This document shows positions 34,347 to 37,142 of a stretch of 37,142 nucleotides of DNA, piece by piece. The notes under the pieces were generated by a model. The model worked only from the letters and a program-made list of their open reading frames with translations. It had not been told where the DNA came from and searched no databases. The stretch is from Lentilactobacillus kisonensis DSM 19906 = JCM 15041 (GTDB lineage: Bacteria; Bacillota; Bacilli; Lactobacillales; Lactobacillaceae). How positions within the stretch are numbered: position 1 is the first letter of the stretch; every line of letters begins with the position of its first letter. The stretch covers positions 1 to 37,142 of the forward strand of contig NZ_AZEB01000026.1 of NCBI RefSeq assembly GCF_001434135.1, given 5' to 3'. The translations under genes and the position numbers were made by a program.

Positions 34347-35669
34347 ATGATTAATCATATATCAGAGTTGTACGGACGCCAACTAAGTTCACTTGAATTG
34401 CCGTCAGAGCTGGCTAATTTGCCACAACTAAACCAGCGAGACGCAATTGACTTAAAACCTAAGTTAAGGTGTGCAAGGTGTGGCGCAAAGCTCAATCGAA
34501 AGCAGGCAGCGCTGCCAAATGGGCAGTTTTATTGTTATGTTTGTATCCAAATGAAGCGGATGGATACGTTGCATCAGTTAGTGTTTATTGAAGAGCCAAA
34601 TCGATTTCCAAAAAAACTGGATGCCTTGTCTTGGGATGGACAGCTGACTGGTCTTCAAGAAGTGTGTGCTGACATGGTGGTTGATGTTTTCAAGAATCGG
34701 AAGCGACATTTATTGTGGGCGGTTACCGGGGCAGGCAAAACTGAAATGCTCTTTAAGGGAATCAACTGGGGAATTGCCCATGGTAAGCGAATCGCAATCG
34801 CATCGCCCCGGATTGATGTTTGCATTGAGCTGTTTCCGAGAATTCAGGCTGCTTTTCAGAAAACACCAGTCATTTTACTTCATGGAAAGTCTGAGCAACC
34901 TTACAAATATAGCCAAATTGTAATTTGTACGACCCACCAACTATTACGATTTTACCATGCATTTGATATTTTAATTATTGATGAGGTGGATGTTTTCCCG
35001 TTTTCAGGTAACCCGATGCTTCATTTTGGCGTCAATAACGCAATTAAACCGAATGGGGCGATGCTTTACCTTACTGCGACCCCAGACCAGCACTTATTAT
35101 CTCAGGTGAGGCGAAAACGGCTGTCGATCAGTTACCTGCCGATTCGTTACCATGGACATTTGCTACCGGAACCGACAATTATTAAGATTAAAAATTTGAG
35201 TCATCAAATAACTTTGAAATCACTAAATAAACGGATTCTGAAGATGATTGCCCAACTAATTTCCCAGAAGCAACGGTTTTTACTGTTTGTGCCGCACATA
35301 AAGGACCTAGCAGCCGTTAAATCAGCTATTCAACAAGCTCATATTCAAGCAAATTTTGATACGGTTTACTCTGCTGATCCAGATCGAATCGAAAAAGTAG
35401 CCGCAATGCGTAACCGGAGATTGGATTTTATTATTACTACAACCATTTTAGAACGGGGAGTGACCTTTCCTGGAACTGATGTTTTAGTCTTAAAAGCGGA
35501 TGACGCGATTTTTTCGGCCGCGGCCCTTGTACAAATTGCTGGGAGGGTGGGCCGAAGTAGCGAGCGTCCTGATGGCCGGGTATTGTTTTATTGTGAAAGC
35601 CACTGTGCAACAGTTCGTTCCTGCCAACGCCAAATTAGACAGATGAATCAGCGGGCCTGGCGATTATGA
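34347..35669 (+). CDS. comFA: DNA uptake ATP-dependent translocase ComFA
   Basis: A DEAD-box-like helicase/translocase that helps pull single-stranded DNA through ComEC during transformation. The 440 residues show an N-terminal four-cysteine zinc site (C42, C45, C63 and C66), Walker A GAGKT (128-132), the DEVD box (212-215), motif III TATP (about 252) and the C-terminal helicase motif QIAGRVGRSSERPDGR. GAGGTGA is eight nt upstream of the ATG. It overlaps comFC by the four-base ATGA. The upstream gap lacks an obvious competence sigma box such as TACGAATA. The genes are intact, so competence is possible but not shown. Confidence 0.94.
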   Translation: MINHISELYGRQLSSLELPSELANLPQLNQRDAIDLKPKLRCARCGAKLNRKQAALPNGQFYCYVCIQMKRMDTLHQLVFIEEPNRFPKKLDALSWDGQLTGLQEVCADMVVDVFKNRKRHLLWAVTGAGKTEMLFKGINWGIAHGKRIAIASPRIDVCIELFPRIQAAFQKTPVILLHGKSEQPYKYSQIVICTTHQLLRFYHAFDILIIDEVDVFPFSGNPMLHFGVNNAIKPNGAMLYLTATPDQHLLSQVRRKRLSISYLPIRYHGHLLPEPTIIKIKNLSHQITLKSLNKRILKMIAQLISQKQRFLLFVPHIKDLAAVKSAIQQAHIQANFDTVYSADPDRIEKVAAMRNRRLDFIITTTILERGVTFPGTDVLVLKADDAIFSAAALVQIAGRVGRSSERPDGRVLFYCESHCATVRSCQRQIRQMNQRAWRL

Positions 35670-36358
35670 AAGAATGCTTATTATGTCAGGTTCCAATGAG
35701 AGCGGAAGTTTCATTTGATGATATTATCTTATTTACGCGAGTTGAGCCGATGTTGATTTGCCAGGATTGTCAATCAGCATTTGAAAAACTGACAGGTCAA
35801 GCAACGTGTCGCCAGTGCGGCCGACGGTTAACTGTGGTGATGGAAAATCCCTGCTACGATTGTCAACGATGGCAACATCAAATTAGCTTTAACTTTCGAA
35901 ATGTTGGTTTATATGAATACAACGCGGCAATGAAAGATTATATGAAACGGTATAAGTTTTTGGGCGATTATCGATTACGCTGGCTTTTTGCCAAGCAACT
36001 AGGTCAATTTGCACTTAAAACTAAACGGTTATTGGTGCCAATTCCAGTGACTGCTGATACAATGGCCGTTCGGGGATTCAATCAAGTAACTGGGCTACTT
36101 GAGCGGTGTCACTATATTGAAGTACTGAGGGCTGCCCAATTGACGAAAAATCGCCGGCAGTCCGAAAAGAATCGGGTAGACCGGCTGCGGTTATCACAAC
36201 CGTTTGAGTTAGTTAAAGAGAAGGCCCATTTAATTGCCGGTAAAAAAGTTGCCCTTATTGACGATGTTTATACAACCGGTACCACAATCCGTTGTGCAGC
36301 AACCTTGTTATATCAGGCAGGAGCAGCTTCAGTAATTGGAATAACGCTCGCAAGGTGA
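35666..36358 (+). CDS. comFC: Phosphoribosyltransferase-like competence protein ComFC
   Basis: Works with ComFA in DNA uptake. The 230-residue protein has several CxxC pairs in the N-terminal half (CLLC, CQDC, CRQC and CYDC), expected to bind zinc, and a type I phosphoribosyltransferase fold with the PRPP-binding loop VALIDDVYTTGTT (about 203-215). The start overlaps the comFA stop (ATGA), so the pair is translationally coupled. ComFC-like proteins are found in non-transformable bacteria too, so presence alone does not prove transformation. Confidence 0.94.
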   Translation: MKECLLCQVPMRAEVSFDDIILFTRVEPMLICQDCQSAFEKLTGQATCRQCGRRLTVVMENPCYDCQRWQHQISFNFRNVGLYEYNAAMKDYMKRYKFLGDYRLRWLFAKQLGQFALKTKRLLVPIPVTADTMAVRGFNQVTGLLERCHYIEVLRAAQLTKNRRQSEKNRVDRLRLSQPFELVKEKAHLIAGKKVALIDDVYTTGTTIRCAATLLYQAGAASVIGITLAR

Positions 36359-36377
36359 AGAAATCCAGAGTCAATGA

Positions 36378-36406
36378 TTGTTAAAAAGCGAACTTTCCAT
36401 TATACT
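36378..36406 (+). promoter_or_regulatory. hpf promoter
   Basis: TTGTTA (36378-36383), 17 nt and TATACT (36401-36406) predict a start near 36413, immediately before a perfect palindrome. Confidence 0.65.
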
Positions 36407-36416
36407 AAAGTTGTAG

Positions 36417-36444
36417 CCAATGATGAAAGTGATTTCATCATTGG
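36417..36444. promoter_or_regulatory. Perfect palindrome at the predicted 5' end of the hpf mRNA
   Basis: CCAATGATGAAA and TTTCATCATTGG form perfect 12-bp arms separated by GTGA, ending 36 nt before hpf. The core TGAAAGTGATTTCA (36424-36437) resembles a cre site except for TG in place of the central CG. It could be an operator or an mRNA stabilising stem. It lacks a T run and is not a terminator on this strand. Confidence 0.6.
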
Positions 36445-36480
36445 ACCATTAAGCCTTTAATGGTGAAGGGAGAGATTGTT

Positions 36481-37047
36481 ATGCTAATGTTTAACATTCG
36501 TGGTGAAAATATTGAGGTGACTCAGGCGATTCGTGATTACGTAGAGAAACGAATCAGCAAACTGGAGAAATACTTCGAAAAGGACTTGAAGAATACGGCC
36601 CATGTTAACCTGAAGGTCTATTCAGATAAACAGGCTAAAGTCGAGGTAACTATTCCTTTGCCATACTTAACTTTGAGAGCTGAAGAGATGTCCAATGACT
36701 TGTACGCAAGTGTTGATTTGGTTACGGACAAACTTGAGCGTCAGATTCGTAAGTATAAGACCAAGGTTAACCGTAAGTCCCGTGAAAAGGGCTTCAAGAA
36801 CCTTGAATTTGCACCTACACAAGAACAAGCAGATGCACAGTCGGATTCAGACAACGAATCGAAGTTCCAAGTTGTTCGTACAAAGCAATTAGCTTTAAAG
36901 CCAATGGACAATGAAGAAGCCATTCTTCAAATGGACATGTTAGGGCATGATTTCTTCATCTATGAAGATGCAGAAACATCAGGGATTAACATTGTTTATC
37001 GTCGTAATGATGGCCGTTATGGCTTGATTGAGACGGGTGAAGAATAA
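36481..37047 (+). CDS. hpf: Ribosome hibernation-promoting factor, long form
   Basis: Binds the 30S A/P-site region and dimerises ribosomes into inactive 100S particles in stationary phase. The 188-residue length marks the long form: an N-terminal S30AE domain (about 1-100, VTQAIRDYVEKRISKLEKYF and PLPYLTLRAEEMSNDLYASVD), a charged linker, and a C-terminal dimerisation domain (about 127-187, TKQLALKPMDNEEAILQMDMLGHDFFIY). The start is the ATG at 36481, eight nt after GGGAG. It is probably monocistronic with its own promoter, and regulation by the upstream palindrome is possible. Confidence 0.96.
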   Translation: MLMFNIRGENIEVTQAIRDYVEKRISKLEKYFEKDLKNTAHVNLKVYSDKQAKVEVTIPLPYLTLRAEEMSNDLYASVDLVTDKLERQIRKYKTKVNRKSREKGFKNLEFAPTQEQADAQSDSDNESKFQVVRTKQLALKPMDNEEAILQMDMLGHDFFIYEDAETSGINIVYRRNDGRYGLIETGEE

Positions 37048-37080
37048 AGAGAGCGCGTAGAGAAGCGCTTTGATGCGTTT

Positions 37081-37140
37081 GTATAAGGGGACCCCACTTA
37101 AAATCCTGGTTTTGGGATTTTGAGTGGGGTCCCCTTATAC
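37081..37140. repeat. 26-bp inverted repeat at the window end
   Basis: GTATAAGGGGACCCCACTTA at 37081 opens a left arm to 37106 that pairs with 37115-37140, 26 bp with one G-U pair, around a loop of about 8 nt. It follows hpf by 33 bp but has no T run before the window ends. It could be a terminator, or a copy of a dispersed palindromic repeat. Confidence 0.7.
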
Positions 37141-37142
37141 AT

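Overview
This window is chromosomal core sequence from a low-GC Gram-positive bacterium, most likely a member of the Lactobacillaceae (Lentilactobacillus-like or a relative). The evidence is the Bacillus/Lactobacillus gene order (tadA, SRP RNA, dnaX, ybaB, recR, yaaL, tmk, darA, holB, yabA, rsmI; then tsaB, rimI, tsaD; an ABC-F gene divergent from rex; groES, groEL), a D-2-hydroxyacid dehydrogenase, class Ib ribonucleotide reductase, a CIRCE element and AGGAGG-type ribosome binding sites. TTG and GTG starts are frequent. No tRNA, IS element, prophage, CRISPR array or rRNA gene was seen. The species is inference only.

Layout. 1-2860: a possible upstream gene end with its terminator, then mprF (lysyl-phosphatidylglycerol synthesis). 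2879-8334: a sugar:proton symporter divergent from galK-galE-galT (Leloir pathway), with two copies of a probable operator and a CcpA-type site in the shared promoter region. 8390-9590: a D-lactate dehydrogenase-family gene and a bidirectional terminator. 9665-13133 (minus strand): nrdH-nrdE-nrdF, with two candidate NrdR boxes upstream of nrdH and a hairpin between nrdH and nrdE. 13291-24605 (plus strand): a methyltransferase, tadA, SRP RNA, the DNA replication and recombination genes, rsmI, an acyl-ACP thioesterase, and three genes for tRNA t6A synthesis and protein N-acetylation. 24842-26800 (minus): an ABC-F ATPase, divergent from rex. 26988-29923: rex and the HrcA-type groES-groEL operon. 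30287-33516: kimA-like potassium importer and tagO. 33634-36358: a YigZ/IMPACT gene divergent from comFA-comFC. 36481-37047: long-form hpf, followed by a 26-bp inverted repeat at the window end.

The genes are housekeeping functions. Several loops can be read from their control sites: NADH sensing (Rex site in its own promoter), nucleotide sensing (NrdR), heat shock (CIRCE), sugar control (gal operator and cre), and potassium/c-di-AMP balance (darA and kimA). I found no convincing new multi-gene system. The least explained parts are noncoding: about 430 bp between the SRP RNA and dnaX with three consecutive palindromes, a two-tier hairpin before tmk, a perfect palindrome at the predicted 5' end of the hpf transcript, and two long inverted repeats without U-tracts (32179-32233 and 37081-37140).
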